From Undaria pinnatifida (Eukaryota > Sar > Phaeophyceae > Laminariales > Alariaceae), in assembly GCA_012845835.1 (NCBI GenBank), contig JABAKD010000002.1, positions 1,364,001 to 1,428,000 on the forward strand: a stretch of 64,000 nt of DNA, in the 5' to 3' direction. The translations under genes and the position numbers were made by a program. Positions 34,081-46,690 of the stretch are shown here, piece by piece. Under the pieces are notes generated by a model. It did not search any database. It saw nothing but the letters and a program-made list of their open reading frames with translations, and was not told where the DNA came from. The first letter of the stretch is position 1, and every line of letters starts with the position of its first letter.

Positions 34081-35020
34081 GGGCGGAGGAGGGGAATTTC
34101 CAACATCTTACGCGTAAAGTGTATATTCCGTTCCGACATAAAGCCGACTAAACTTGCGTCATGTTGTGCTACCAGGTATGTATGAGAAATGAGAGTATGA
34201 TTTATATGTTATATTTGTTGTTATTTAGTTTACATTGATGAATTATGATACCTTTATTTCTCCTTTCTTTATTTTTATTTCTTTTTCCTTGTGCTTTCTA
34301 AGCAAAGGAGCAGCATCGGCACGGCGGAGAGCGTAATTGGTGCAGCGTGGGGAGAGGAGAGGCTGAGAATCGCGTGGGTAAGCAAACACCACGACAGCGA
34401 GGACGAAAACATCGGGATTGGGATGGGTTGGGCTCGGATGGCTAAACGCCGCGATTGGAAACGAAGGCATGCACCGAAACTGTTAATACATTGGTTTACT
34501 CCGACTCTCTCCTAAGTCTGTGATCACACACACCGCATTTGCATCTCTCTAGGATGAAGAATCACCACGGACAATAGTGTACGTACTGATTATGTTGGGT
34601 AAAAAAACGTGTTGACAAAAAAATGAATATATTATTTCATCATAATATCATATACCAGGCACATTACCTGTAATGTCTAATAATACTGTAAACAGCACAC
34701 GGCTAAAGAATAGCGGAGAGGGCATGGGACACTAGAAAATATACTGACGTTCGTAAGAGATGTTAAACGACGTCAGACGGTTGAAGGGGGTCTAAATTGT
34801 TGACTTCCTGGTAAAACTGCTGTGCATTGCAAGTATTTAGGAGTAATAGGATACAAAAAAAATAATAACTTCAATCATCTGCTTGGTGCTTCGTACTAGT
34901 GGTAGAAAAAAAACAGCTGACACCATCTAATATTTCCTTCTAATACCCGATCATGATAACGTTTCTCTACATTCCTCTGGCACAGGTCACGGTGCCGTAG
35001 ACAACGAGTCGACAGCGCAA
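34081..35020. other. No recognised gene
   Basis: Short frames only. Bases 34400-34470 faintly recall 7940-8000 (both contain CGATTGGAAACGA.AAGGCAT-like text), too little to name a repeat. Confidence 0.35.
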
Positions 35021-35023
35021 TCA

Positions 35024-35175
35024 TCATGTGGGCTTGGGCTTAGCGGGCGCTTCGTCAGAGTCCCCATCCCCACTCTGCAAGACGCTGGTTGGGAAGGGTG
35101 TTTTTCTCCTGGGGGCCTTGAGCCACTTAGCCTTCCTCTTCGACAAACAGCCAGACAGAGATGAAAAACGTACGC
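35024..35175 (-). CDS. Possible last exon of an unknown host gene
   Basis: On the minus strand this stretch reads as a basic, then acidic, protein tail ending in a stop at 35024: KRKAKWLKAPRRKTPFPTSV, then GDGDSDEAPAKPKPT. A T-rich tract ending CTGTTTGTCGAAG could hold a 3' splice site. The upstream open part (to 35287) is less convincing. No partner exon was found, so this is a guess from text quality. Confidence 0.25.
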
Positions 35176-35732
35176 GCCAATGCGCAACGAAGCCTTGTTG
35201 CAAAGGTGCCGGCTTTCGTTGGGAAGGGGATGTATGGATATGTAGTCTAGAGTGTGGTGTTCCTGAAACGTGATAGGCCAAAATCACATGGATGTCATAT
35301 GGGCAGCTGCACTCTCGTCAATGCTGTTTCTGGGGCAGCATACATGTACACAGCAGCAGTTCTTGTTTCTTAGGGCAGTTTGTTGTTCGGTTCTGCTTGC
35401 GTCATCTCAGGTGTGTAGTCTGCTCTGTCTAGTGCTAGCAGCAGCAACAACACTTACTTGGTATGCAGAAATACGCCTGCTTCATCAACCATCTTCAGTT
35501 TTCGTTCAGTATATGCATATCGCGAGTATCGAATCCATTTGTTTTCTTCGCCTGTTATTTTTTGTTTTTTACTGGAAAACATGTAGTAACAAACAGCTCT
35601 TCTGCGGCTTCTTTGTACAGGTTGCCCGCGAACCGGCCCGTGTCTCGGCCGGTAACTGTTGGTTGGTTGCCTCTTATCGGCAGGGTGGACGACAAAGTCG
35701 TCATACATAGTAGCACTTACCACAAATAGCAT

Positions 35733-36262
35733 AGATGGGCCGCGGTCTGGGCCTGCCAGCAAAACGTCGTGGGCCATCTCACGGGCAGGGTGGACTTTGT
35801 CAACGTTTGTATTGTCAGGGCTTGTCGCGGGCCGGCACTGTCGGGGCGACCGTGAGTTTGGCCGGGCCGGGCCCGGCCTGGCCGATAATATATCATATTG
35901 TGGGCCGCGGCCGGGCCCGGCCTTTCATGTTTATATTTGGTCGGCCGCGGCCCTGCCAGGCCCACCACATTCTTTCATGGGATGGGCCGTGTTCCGGCCT
36001 GTCCAATCATTTTTTCAGAGGTCGGGCCGTGGTCCAGCCCGGTCCGTCAATTGTTTCAGAAGATAAACTGCGACCCGGCCCGGCCCATCGAATTCATATT
36101 TATTTATCAGCAAGTCTTAAGACTCGGCCCGGCCCATCAACTTTTTTTCCAATTTTGTCGGCCCGGCGCAGGATGACATTCGCAGCGAGACTCGAGAGAC
36201 ATGGGCTCCAGATGGGGCGGCTTGTGGATTTGAAGAGCCGGTACATGAGCCGGCCCACAGGC
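35733..36262. repeat. Array of GC palindromes with AT-rich spacers
   Basis: About ten modules of the type GGGCCG.GG.C..GCCCGGCC (35733, 35875, 35902, 35940, 35980, 36022, 36072, 36124, 36158, 36245) are spaced roughly 30-60 bp apart by AT-rich stretches such as ATATATCATATT. The first and last modules form an imperfect inverted pair (ATGGGCC... / ...GGCCCAT). Dense GC-rich subterminal motifs occur in hAT-type non-autonomous elements, which is one explanation. A simple minisatellite is another. Gly/Pro/Ala-rich frames over it are by-products. Confidence 0.55.
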
Positions 36263-36564
36263 TGGCCCATGTGTTACCCCGTACTAAAAAGCGCAAACTG
36301 GCGTTGATTTATCAAATATATTCGTATTGATTATCAATACTTTATCATCACACTACCTGTATCTGCTTCCGGCCCATGAGACACACATATCCACTGCCCA
36401 CTCCGTCTTGATCCATCAACCAGCTCGAAAATACAATGTCATGTCTGTTCCGGTGGACAATACCCCGACTGGTGGACCACCAGCTCCTTCGGTTACTGTG
36501 ACGCCCACACCAGCAGCAGCAGCAGCACCTGACCTGCTGTTGCGATACCCGCACCTGCTTTATG

Positions 36565-36885
36565 TTCAAAACTCCGCCCTCCCCTCACCGGTGATTCGAC
36601 TCACATGATTCATTTGATATATGGATGCATTTCCTTCCACAGCTGTCAGATTTTGTCCCCCTCAGAAATGGGTTTTATAGTTTCCGAGCACAGACTGACT
36701 AACATCACCCTGTTGACCCTGATAGCTACACTGTAGTTGCAAGGGGAGTCGCCGACCTATATGGTTAATGAGGACACACAACCCGTAATACGCGCGATCG
36801 GATTATCACCCACAGCTTGCAAAGGTGAGTCTCGACAAAATATTCGATCTCACAGTTGGAGTGTATTTTCATTTTTCAGTGTAAT
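36565..36885 (-). repeat. R1 dispersed repeat, near full length
   Basis: AAAACTCCGCCCTCCCCTCA (36568) through TTCGATCTCACAGTTGGAGT (about 36843-36862) keeps the full R1 order with few changes. It is among the youngest copies. Confidence 0.85.
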
Positions 36886-36889
36886 ATAT

Positions 36890-39800
36890 ATAAATCTATA
36901 TAAAATCCTTCGTTGGTGTCAGGGATTTCGTCAGGATTTTTTTTTTTGTCTCGGCTGAAGTATGCGATTCGCGGAACTTGAGTTCTCGGTCGAATATAGC
37001 TTCGTTCGAGCGCCGCCTTCGGGGCGGCGGCTCCAACGCCCCTCGCCCTGCCGTGTCCGTTCCGCGCATCGACGTGAACGCCGACGGATGCCGACCGAGA
37101 CAAGCGAGAAGCTGCAAAAATACCTCATGTCGAGGAGGAATTTCGGAGATTTCGGTTGAATCTTAATGACTGCAACGCCTGGATGATTTACAAAATTGGC
37201 ATCATTTCCACGCGGTACTTGATAATGTTTGGAATTTTGCCGTGGCATACTCTCGAGCGTTAGTTTCTTTGCTGTACTATTTTACGAGTTCGTTTGGTTT
37301 CTTGCTCGGCCTTTATATTGCTTTTGTATCTGCTCGTTTTGCCAGCTGGAAATCCATTTTTTTAAAGGTGGGTTCACCTAAAACGTGACACAAATTACCG
37401 ACGATATCCAACAACTTACTGACACAAATTACCGACGGCAAGACGTTTCGTGACAAAATATCTTCCAAACCATGATTTTTTTCACGAAACAGAATCTGGA
37501 GCCAAAAGAATCAGGCAGAGGCATCTCTTTGGCCTTTGGCCCTGGCTTTAGCACGGCCGCTGACACTCCAGGAAGCCTCCGCTGAAGGTATGAACGAGTG
37601 CGGTTGATTCGCAGCGAACTACCCCGCTGTGTTCGCTTCTATGTGGCCATTGTCCATGCCATTTCATGTCACCTTCCTTCTGTTTTGAGCTCGTCGTCGT
37701 ACGGTTGAGGTACGAGGAAACCCGTACGTACTGGGTGAGAACAGTATGTACGACGATCATGAACGCCAACTGACGACATTGGCCAACGCACAACAGCAGG
37801 TGTAGCAGCAGTAGCCGAAGGGCAAAATTTCTAGCACATACTGAAGCAACTAGTAGCAACCAGAACCACAGCAGGTGGCTCAAAGTGCAGTACGAGTGCC
37901 GTTGGCAAGTTTAGTCGTACACGCATCACTCTGTCCAATATATAACAACCGTTTTATCTCCATATTACTGGAGAAAAATATATTACATTTCCTGTAAGAA
38001 TGATACGTCGTACGAGCGGACGTTCTGGTGTGCTGCTGCCGTAAGACCATCGAGCACACCGCATATTTTCCCCAAACAAGAGCCAACAAGAGGCAGGGCA
38101 CGGAGGCCCCCAACACAGAGACACGTGACAACCACGACCAGCTGTCTATCACGTAATTGGCCGGCAGTCCGTCCTTCGGTGGGTGTATCGGGAGTCGTTC
38201 GTAGTACTGCTGTAGCTGTACTACTGCTGTGTTGGCTCTTTCAGCGAGCAGTAGTGCAGGTCGCGATTACTTTTACTAGTGTTCGTTCTGGTAATCTTCT
38301 ATCTTGCTTTGATAAAACTTTCGAAACATTTCGTTTTTTGGAAGTTTTGAAGCATCGTGTGTGTGAGATGGAGACTAGTAAGGGTGGGATGGAACCTAGT
38401 ACCAAGCACCAAGCGTCTTTGTGGTGTGCTGCAGTTGTTATCTCACATTTCTATAACATACGCGCTCTCCTAGACGCCAGTACCACCCGGTCTCTGTTTT
38501 GTTTTTCCTCATGCACTCTTTTGCTTTATGTATTGTAGATGCGTATCATACACTGGTATCGAATACGGCACAATACTTGTCCTTAGTGCCTTTTTCTTGT
38601 TGGCAGGTTTTGGTCCTACGGTACATATCGATATGACACGTACGTGATGACGATACCATCAGAATCCTCCGGCGGATGGGGAAAAAAAAAGCTTTAGCTC
38701 ACCACACTTCCACGTATTTTTGCCAGTTTATTTGTCGTGCCCGAGCTCTGCGCTGCCTAATATTGGATTTCCCCCCCCCCCCCCCGCGTTCGGCCAGCGT
38801 TTACACCATAACAAACGCAGGTTCTACGCTACCAATTTGTTTCGAAAAAAAAAAAAAAAAAAAGCATCAAAGTTACCTCGCATCTGCCCAATCTCGTATG
38901 ATGAAGTGGAATAGACGCTGCTCAGGTTTGCCCAACTTTTGTCACCCGACCGAGTCTACGTTTCCCCGTTTCTGGTGATATAGGGTGGATGATGCACAAA
39001 TTTCAACGCGTTTTCCGCTTCAATATTACGATAAAGCAGGGTCTATGCTGCTCAAAATTGTAACGTTGCTGCGCAAGCTTGAAAGTCAACAACTGTTGCT
39101 TTTTTTTACTTTTTTTTTTTTATTTGAAGGCATTTATTTCTTATGTTACTTGCTTAACAATAATTTTGCGAGCAACCACGGGAAATGCCCCCTCCTCCGT
39201 TTCTATGCTGCACGTGTTGCTTTCATCACGCGCATCTCGTCTTGCAAAAATGGTCGTGCAACCATGATCGTCTTGTCACGAGCATCAACACGCGCTGCAA
39301 ATAATGCTGACTTACGCAATTGATAATGATTGTGCTTTGTCACGATGCCATATTTGTTTTGAGGGATTTCAAACCCCGAATGCGCGAAAGACGGTATTAC
39401 AACGTCGAGCATCCCACAACATCATATCGGTAGTATTTTATAAAATCCTCTAACGGTGCACTGTGTTCTATTTTGAAAACCTCTGTGAGGGTGAAGACTC
39501 AACGTGCCACGAGCCTCGCCAATACGCTTTATACCCCACGCGTGTTTAAGCTATTTTTTTATGAGGCTTCCGTTTTTGCTGTTACGCCCTCCCGACCTGA
39601 TGCAGCGTTGGAATGACCCGAACTGTATTAGAATCGTGTTTGAGCACAAATACAGTTGAGTAAAACTGCACTCCGAGTGCATCGCGCTCCGAGTGCCATC
39701 TCTCTCCCTTTTTCACGAGTATACTACGTGTGTTACACGGAACCCCCCCCGGTATTTTTTAAAACAGTGCACCCCAGAAGTACACCGTCATTTTTAGGTC

Positions 39801-39955
39801 CGGATCGTTTGCTTCGGAAAACCTCAAACATAGCTTAGGTTATCGACGGGTATAAGAGGTAAACATATTTTCCGTGTTGTGAGGTCTGATTTGGTGTTGT
39901 TTTCGACTGGACAACTCGGTGGTTCTAACCGTCTCCCGAGCACCACGCACTTCCC
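36890..39955. other. No firm gene; microsatellites
   Basis: A C run (38770-38784) and an A run (38846-38864) are present. The inverted match to 10640-10700 lies at 38650-38715. A short duplication (GACACAAATTACCGACG) is at 37386-37440. Open frames (38125-38538, 38985-39323) have no recognisable domain. Confidence 0.35.
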
Positions 39956-42852
39956 CCGGGAATATCAACAATCATCCATTACCCTCCGGTCTTCTTGGTG
40001 ACGTTTAACAACTACTTGTACTACATCCTACTTCTCTACTCCGGTGCGCGCGATACCTTCCCTATCCATTCCGGACCAACATGGACCCCACCCCCAACCC
40101 TCGCGGTAAATCCCGCACCAACCAGAACCCAACCCCTCAACCCTCACAATGAACAATGTGCTTCGCGTTCTCCTACTGTAGCCATGGGTGGTACAGTCCC
40201 AGTGAAGGACCTTGTCATTCTGTCCGATAAAATCAAAATAATGCCCGGAGCGCATTTTTGCGGCCAGGGTCGTTGACGGCATTTCCGCCACCGCCACTGA
40301 CCCCGACCTATTTCGGTCAAACCTGATCCCTCGACGTTTGATACAGCCACCTTACACGCCGAGACTAGGAGGACGGATCCCTCTACGAGAGACGCCCACC
40401 TGATGCGACTGCGATTTTTGTTTAGCGCCCGAGGGCAAGAAATATTTTTTTTTCCGTGGGGGATCGCAACAACGCCGCAAGTACAGCGACGACTACGAAA
40501 AAAGTGTGTCGCCGCAACAACACTCATCAGGTCATTGCCGCGGTGTTACTGAATATAATTCCACCGCGACTACAGCCCTTTGTGCCCCATCCCCCCATCT
40601 GAGCCACGACTACCGTCCCAACCGAGACGTTGCTGCTCACATCCCAACCCCGGCTCCCATAGCTGCCCACCCCACGCGGCCGCGTCTATCACCACAACGG
40701 TTCAAAACCGCCCGCCCATCACCGCGCTTAACCCCCTGCGCCCAATCGCCCCTGCTTCTGTTTGCTGGTACTTGCTCACAACTGCCTCCGGCGCGCCCAC
40801 GGTCTCGACTGGGCGGCACCCTAAGACACCCCTGTCTGCGGTAAAAAAAAAAATCGGTTATTGGCCACGTCGTACCTACCCAACTACGACTCATGTCGGC
40901 ATCGTTCAACGCTCCGTCTGCGGTAATCTGCCGGTTCGGTCTATTTCCTTGGAATTCTTACCCCCTCCCGCCGCTACTACAGTTGTCCAAACGGCCACAG
41001 AGCCGCCAAACCAACTTTATTGCCGTATTGCCCTACACGCCCCAAGCACAAGCCCCCAAACAAACGCCGCACGCACCCCCCCGCATCACCTACCGCTCGG
41101 GTCAAGACCACCGTTCTTCTCTGACTACCACCTACACCACCATTCTTCTCCGCCTACCACCTAAATCATCGATATTGACCGCAGCAACAGCGACAGCAAA
41201 GTCGCCTAACGACGCAGACGCCATCCTATCCGAAGTGGCCGCGACGGCGGTCGCGACCACCCGAATCGTGACGCCCACGATGCCTGCGCCAGTCTCACGA
41301 ACCGCAGAAAGTGGTGAAAAGTGGTGGCTCGCAACCACCACATATTGCGATACGGGACACAACCTGCGACGAGCATCGTTGTCGACTACCTGGCCATCGA
41401 GTACCACTCCGCTGGCTTTCGGGCGTTCTCGCTGGCGTCTGCATCGTGCCGGAGGCACTCTCCCATTATAGCAACACCGCTACGCCTCTGGTGCGCTCAA
41501 CCCTGGTATGGGCATACTTCAGGATGTTGGTTTTTACTTTAGGTATTTACGGAAATGTGCGGACCATACACCCGGTGCCATCACCCGGCAATGACCCGCG
41601 ACAACCAGTGCCGCTCGTTGTAAAGGCGCGGAAACTATTTTTTGGGTTGAAACCGCCATGATCGCCTTTCTTCCTCGGGCAACTGCTGCGACAACGACGA
41701 CAAAATCGGCAGCAACAGCGTGGCCGGCCGATAACCATTGCGGCAAAAATCCCTGGACGCTACACGCTGATCAGCCGATACAGCACTACCAGCACCAGGC
41801 CATCTAATTGCGGGACGAGGCTCCAGCTTCAAATTTAAAAGAACGAGCTCCACCGACGCCCTCGCTCCCTAACAATTTACCTTCCCCGCCCAGCCCCATA
41901 CATGCTATATCGCTTGTCCAAGCCTGATCCCCTTGTTCTTGCCATGGTCTTGAGATGTGGGTGCGAGGAAGCCAAGACGTCCAGTCCTACTGAGATGCTC
42001 CACTCGACGCCTTCCACCGATGAGCAATGCTACTTGCCGAAGACCACGGCTACCAGCGGTTCCGGACTACAGCACGAAACTTGTGCTTCCAATTCTGGGT
42101 CATCGCATCCTGCGCCCGCCTCGCCTATTTATCGGCGGCTCCACCCGCGCTCGTCCTAGGACGTGCGCGTTTTTCAAATGCCAGCGGTGGGCCCGCGAGC
42201 GACGGGTTCCCACTCGCTGCCACAGTGTTGACAGCACCACTGCCCCTGGGCCCAAGGGACAGTCCCGTCATGATGAAAGACTCGCGATCATAGTTGACCA
42301 GGACATGCCCTGAGCCCCCTGCCCCGTCTTCCCGCAACCCTCGTGGATTGCGTCGACACGGACCACAGGTACGGCATTTCCTAGCGAGTTCTATCCTGCT
42401 CATCCAACGCCGCTTGGAGACAGGACTCCCAGGGTATCTTTGCCCCGGTCCTTTAAACGCCACCCACGGAGACCCTCCCAGAGCCTCGATGATTCAATAC
42501 CAAAACTCCCTTTGCGATCACGTGGACCCTGCCGCCCCTGTTCTCTAGACCAACCAGCTGCACCCTCGCCATCGCCACGCTACATTCTTACAGACAGCCG
42601 CAACTGACCACTGCTTGGCGGCTCACCGCAGCCAGCCTACACCGATCTACCTCTTCTGGGATGTTCAACCTTTAGCAGTGCCACCCTTCTAGATTCTTCT
42701 TCTACGGATCTTTCTTATCACCCTGTGGAGTAGTTTCCGACATCGCCCGATACCGACATTTTGATCGACACCACGATCCCTCAGTTCTCCGGGCTTCGAC
42801 CAAGTATCGGAACCGTTCCTACGACCAGCCATGGACATTGGTTCCGAGGCCA

Positions 42853-43122
42853 GACCAAGGCTACGGTAGGGGGGGTGCCCCCATTTTCACTGGTGTGTTT
42901 TGAGCCGCTCGCACGAGTGGCTCTGTACCTCACGGATGAAGATGGTGTAGGCACTTGTTTTGGCGCAGCTTAGATCACCTTTTCATTGCGGATTGATTTC
43001 GTCAATGTAAAATATGAAGAAAACATAAGATTGCATAGGAACAAAGGAGTTACTCGCGCGAGTGACCCCTAACCACTGAAATTAAAGCCCCAAAAGGGGA
43101 CCCCCCTACCGTAGCCTGGGTC
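42853..43122. mobile_element. MITE, 270 bp
   Basis: The ends are inverted repeats of about 22 bp with one mismatch, built on AGGCTACGGTAGGGGGG (left from 42853, right complement ending 43122). Imperfect pairing extends inward through a TTTCA.TGGT block and a CTCGC.CGAGT palindrome near each end. GCCA flanks both sides (42849-42852 and 43123-43126), a possible 4-bp target duplication. No coding capacity. The superfamily is not assigned. Confidence 0.75.
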
Positions 43123-43974
43123 GCCAACAAATGCCGGAGCTCCTTCATTACCTACCTGGGACAATGGTTACGAGGCTGACGAACGCCGGAAACTACTCCC
43201 GTACCACCACGCAACGACCCTCGACATCTACAACCGCCCTCCCAGTTCGTATCTCTAGCTTCGGTAACGGTACACCCGAGACTGGCTATCCCATCCATAG
43301 GCAGAAGCAATAACCGCTTCATTCGGTTGGCAGCCGCCTTTTCCTCCTAACCCGCCGCGTTGCAAACGAGTCATCCTCTTTCGGTCTCGGCATTTCTCAC
43401 CGAACCCTCCTACTACCGACCTCGATCCGACCCTTTCCAACGCGACAGAACAACTCAGGCGCGCCCCCCCCTTGAACGCGACCGGTTTTCATGGAACACC
43501 TTTGTCCCGGTCCCCTCCATTGCCACCGAGGCGCACTTGCCGAATCCCCCAAGCCGTTCTCCACCCTGACGTGTACCACAGAGCCGCCTTGCTCCGGTCT
43601 CCGCCGACCCTCTGGAGGAAGCAACCGCCCTCCCGCTCAAGGTCTGGTTTGTTCTCATTTCGACCAACGATGGACCCCCTACCGCCCCTTTTTCACGGCT
43701 ACCCTGGCCCAAACCATCCCGCCTATACCAGGCCACCAACGGTACCTCCCGGCCAACTTCTCCGTTTACCCACTAGCGTGCCCTGGTTTCCCCCGACCAC
43801 AACAAACCCAACTGTCGCGAATTCCCATCCGACACCAATACCGCCACCCCCCTTTTGCCTCAACAACCCTGTGGGTTCACCACCTGAACCTACAACCCCT
43901 ACCTGTTCCTGAAGGCATCTCTGTGATGCCACTGTCGCCACCACCCCCTACCCTAACATTCCTATAGGTTTACC

Positions 43975-44455
43975 ATCTGAACCTGTGGGTTTGTTCCTTT
44001 CCGGTTATGATCTCTCCGAGCCGAGCATCGGCGTGGGTGGGCTCGTTCCCCCGTCCCTCCCAACCCACCACCACATCCCGCCGCTCCCAATTTCTGAGTT
44101 GGAGATAATTTGTTTTTCCGGGTATGAGCGTTTCGAACCGACTATCGTTTTGGGTGGGCTCGCTACCTCTCTTCTGCGACCCACGTCTACCATTCCACCG
44201 CCCTCTTTTCCGAGTTTGATATTTTTCCTTGCCTTGAGCTCATGAACCTCCCGAGCCTGATACGTATGGGACCTTTTCAGCCAGATAACGGGCCCTTCCA
44301 CGGTTTCTTCGCTGCCCACGTCGAAAGATGTCAGCATCCCATCCCGGGTATCGTTTTGGGTGGGCTAGTTCCTTCTCCCTTTCGACCCACTATCAATATC
44401 CGCCCATTTGCACCGGCGACGCGAAACCCGTGCACCCTTCCTGTTAGGCATTGAC
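43975..44455 (+). repeat. Coding-like tandem repeat, about 115-170-bp unit
   Basis: Three units share (T)ATCG.TTTGGGTGGGCTCG followed by a C-rich stretch and CGACCCAC. Translated, they read PSIGVGGLVPPSLPTHHHIP, PTIVLGGLATSLLRPTSTIP and PGIVLGGLVPSPFRPTINI. Conservation at the protein level (GGL..S..RPT..I) with diverged DNA suggests the repeat was once translated. Confidence 0.55.
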
Positions 44456-44743
44456 TTGCGTGGGCTCAAACCCCCTCCCTCCTGCCCCAGGCACCACCAA
44501 GTTTCGCTGGAAATACTACAATTCTCGTATAGCCAAAATGCCGCCCTCGGCGTACCCTGATTGCGTAATTCCAACTCTGCCCCTATTTCTGCTGGTATTG
44601 CAACCCCGCCCCCCCCCCCGAAGTTAACCTGCAGCCTGGACATGTCCCGCTGTCTGCAATCACCGACTCCCCCCACGACACCTCTACTCCAACGATGGTG
44701 TGTAGTTTTTCGGACTCCGCGTTCGCTGATGCACATGCCAGCA

Positions 44744-45810
44744 TCAAGATCCTCGCTCCTCGCTAACGGTTGTTAGTGTCTCCTTCGATAAATGTACGTT
44801 GTATTGCTTCCCCAGGTCTAGCATCTTTATGGTATGCGGTAGACTTTTGCTCTCCACGTCCTCCGCTAGTCCCACCACTCGCGCCAGCTCCCATCCTGCG
44901 TGGGTCGTTTTGAAATAGATGTACGAACCGACGATGTCAGGTGAATACAAACTCGGCCGTGCTCGGACGACACAGCACACGATATATCCGGTCGGTACAT
45001 GTCTCCTGCCTTTTTCTCGGGCAATTGCTCGATTAGCTACTTGGACTCTGTACCGGCGATATTTCGTGTTATTCATTCTGACTTGCACAGGTTCTCCCGC
45101 GCAGTTCCTCATTACCAAGTTCCCGTACCGCGTTAAATCCTCTTCCTGTTCCCATGTGGAGTGCTCTAGCTCATCCCAGTACGTATAATATTGCACCGGA
45201 ATTTCGCCGCCCAGCCCTCTCGTTGGTCGGTGTTTGCTTAGTCTTCGGGGCGTGACGTGGTGTGGGTCTAGCTCTGCGGTCACGTCGTCAGTCGTCAGGT
45301 GGAACGGGGGTGAGATCTCCGAGTATTTGTTTAGAACGTAGTTGCTCATGGCCCACGGCAAAAACCTCGGCGCAGTTTCTTCTCCGTGGGGGTCAAAGCA
45401 TTTCTTACACCGGTGTACCGACACGCGCGCATTTATCCCGCGATGACCGGGCTCATCAGCTTTAATGTCCAATAGTAGTAACTTCAGTCCCACTTCACGT
45501 CCATCGGTCATTTTATCGGGCCCGATCAATAACACCTTGTACGGTCCTGTCCAACAGTTGGCTAGTTTACTGACCAGCGCGAACGCCTTCACGTTCGAGC
45601 TGCCTTCGGCCGGTTTTATTACGTGTTTCTCTCCTCCCGTGATAGTGCTGTGGTCGTTGTACACCCATACCCAGTCTCCCGTTTCGAACCTCGTTTTGTT
45701 GTTCATAACTTGCTCGATCTCATCGTTTGCGGCTTGATGCTTCGCCTTTGTGAGCCGGTTCTCCTCCCTTACTAAGTTGTACGCACGCACCTGCCTATCC
45801 CGCATCAACC
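44744..45810 (-). mobile_element. Integrase C-terminal part: GPY/F module, chromodomain, extra tail
   Basis: WTGPYKVLLIGPD is the GPY/F module. PVQYYTYWDELEHSTWEQEE is a chromodomain-type block (aromatic cage region and TWE.EE). A further tail of about 110 residues contains VGSYIYFKTTHAGWELARVV, which recalls Tudor-like small beta-barrels. That last likeness is weak and is my inference. Confidence 0.7.
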
Positions 45811-45976
45811 CCTAGTAGTCGAGGTGGTCTCTTTTCTCGATCTGGTGGCCTTTCACGCCACTACCTTCTAAGCTCGTCATCGGCAACCGTGGAGATCGCC
45901 CGATGTGTACTTCATTGGGTGCTAAGCATGTCCCCCTGCTCACGTTGTTTTGGGCTGCAATGGCGTGCAATAACAT

Positions 45977-46690
45977 CTAGTCCCACTTCTGTTGGTCGTC
46001 TGCGATGAGATAGGCCAACATTTGGCACAGGGTGTGGTTCAACCTCTCCACCACGCCATTAGTTTGTCGATGGTATGAGCTCGTGTATTTTTTACGGACC
46101 CCAGCATTTTGAAAAAAAACCCGGCACACTACTGACACAAATTCCGTTCCGCGGTCAGATAAAAAGGTATGTGGGCACCCCCACCTTGGAATATAATTGT
46201 TTACTAACCGTGCAGCACAACCTTCCGTAGTTTTCCCCTCTTTCTTCATCGCGTATGCCTCCGCGTGTCCGCTAATTAAATCCAGCACTAGGAATACGTA
46301 TGCATTACCTTTAGCCGTGGTCGGCAAGGATCCCAACAGGTCGAAAGCTACCATCTGTCCTGGTCTGTTCAGCAAGGGAAGGGATATCAGAGGCCACCGA
46401 ACGGTTTGCCTCTTGCTTTTTCGGGTCTGGCAAGTATGGCATCTTCGAATCCACCACTTTACGCTGTCAGCCATGCCAATCCACCAATAAAATCGCTGTA
46501 ACAGTCCCAGAGTCACCGTTTCGCCCAGATGTACTGCCTCCTTGTGCGCACAGTCCATCACCCATGATCTCAGCAGCAACGGCACGTAGGCCCGCACCGG
46601 CTCGTCTCCCAGCAACCTCTCGTATTGTCCAGGGTGTCTGTTCGGACGATCCGCCGGGACATGCGACGGACGTCGGACGAGCAATTTCTC
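45977..46690 (-). mobile_element. Integrase zinc-finger and catalytic core part
   Basis: An HHCC zinc-binding arrangement (HKEAVHLGE and CHTCQTRK) precedes an RNase-H-fold core with FDLLGSLP, FLVLDLISGHAEAYAMK, FLSDRGTEFVS and YHRQTNGVVERLNHTL, the D,D,35E pattern. Confidence 0.9.

Larger units (their letters stand above)
39960..44740 (+). pseudogene. Decayed C-rich, proline-rich coding-like region
   Basis: The plus strand is strongly C-rich, and successive frames read as Pro/Ser/Thr-rich protein-like text with no long uninterrupted frame. A plausible beginning at 40080 reads MDPTPNPRGKSRTNQNPTPQ. The far end carries tandem VLGGL-type repeats (43975-44455). It lies tail-to-tail with the Ty3/Gypsy element, so it could be part of another old element, an antisense region beyond pol, or a lost proline-rich host gene. 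It is extensively broken, so I leave it unassigned. A MITE is inserted at 42853-43122. Confidence 0.35.
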
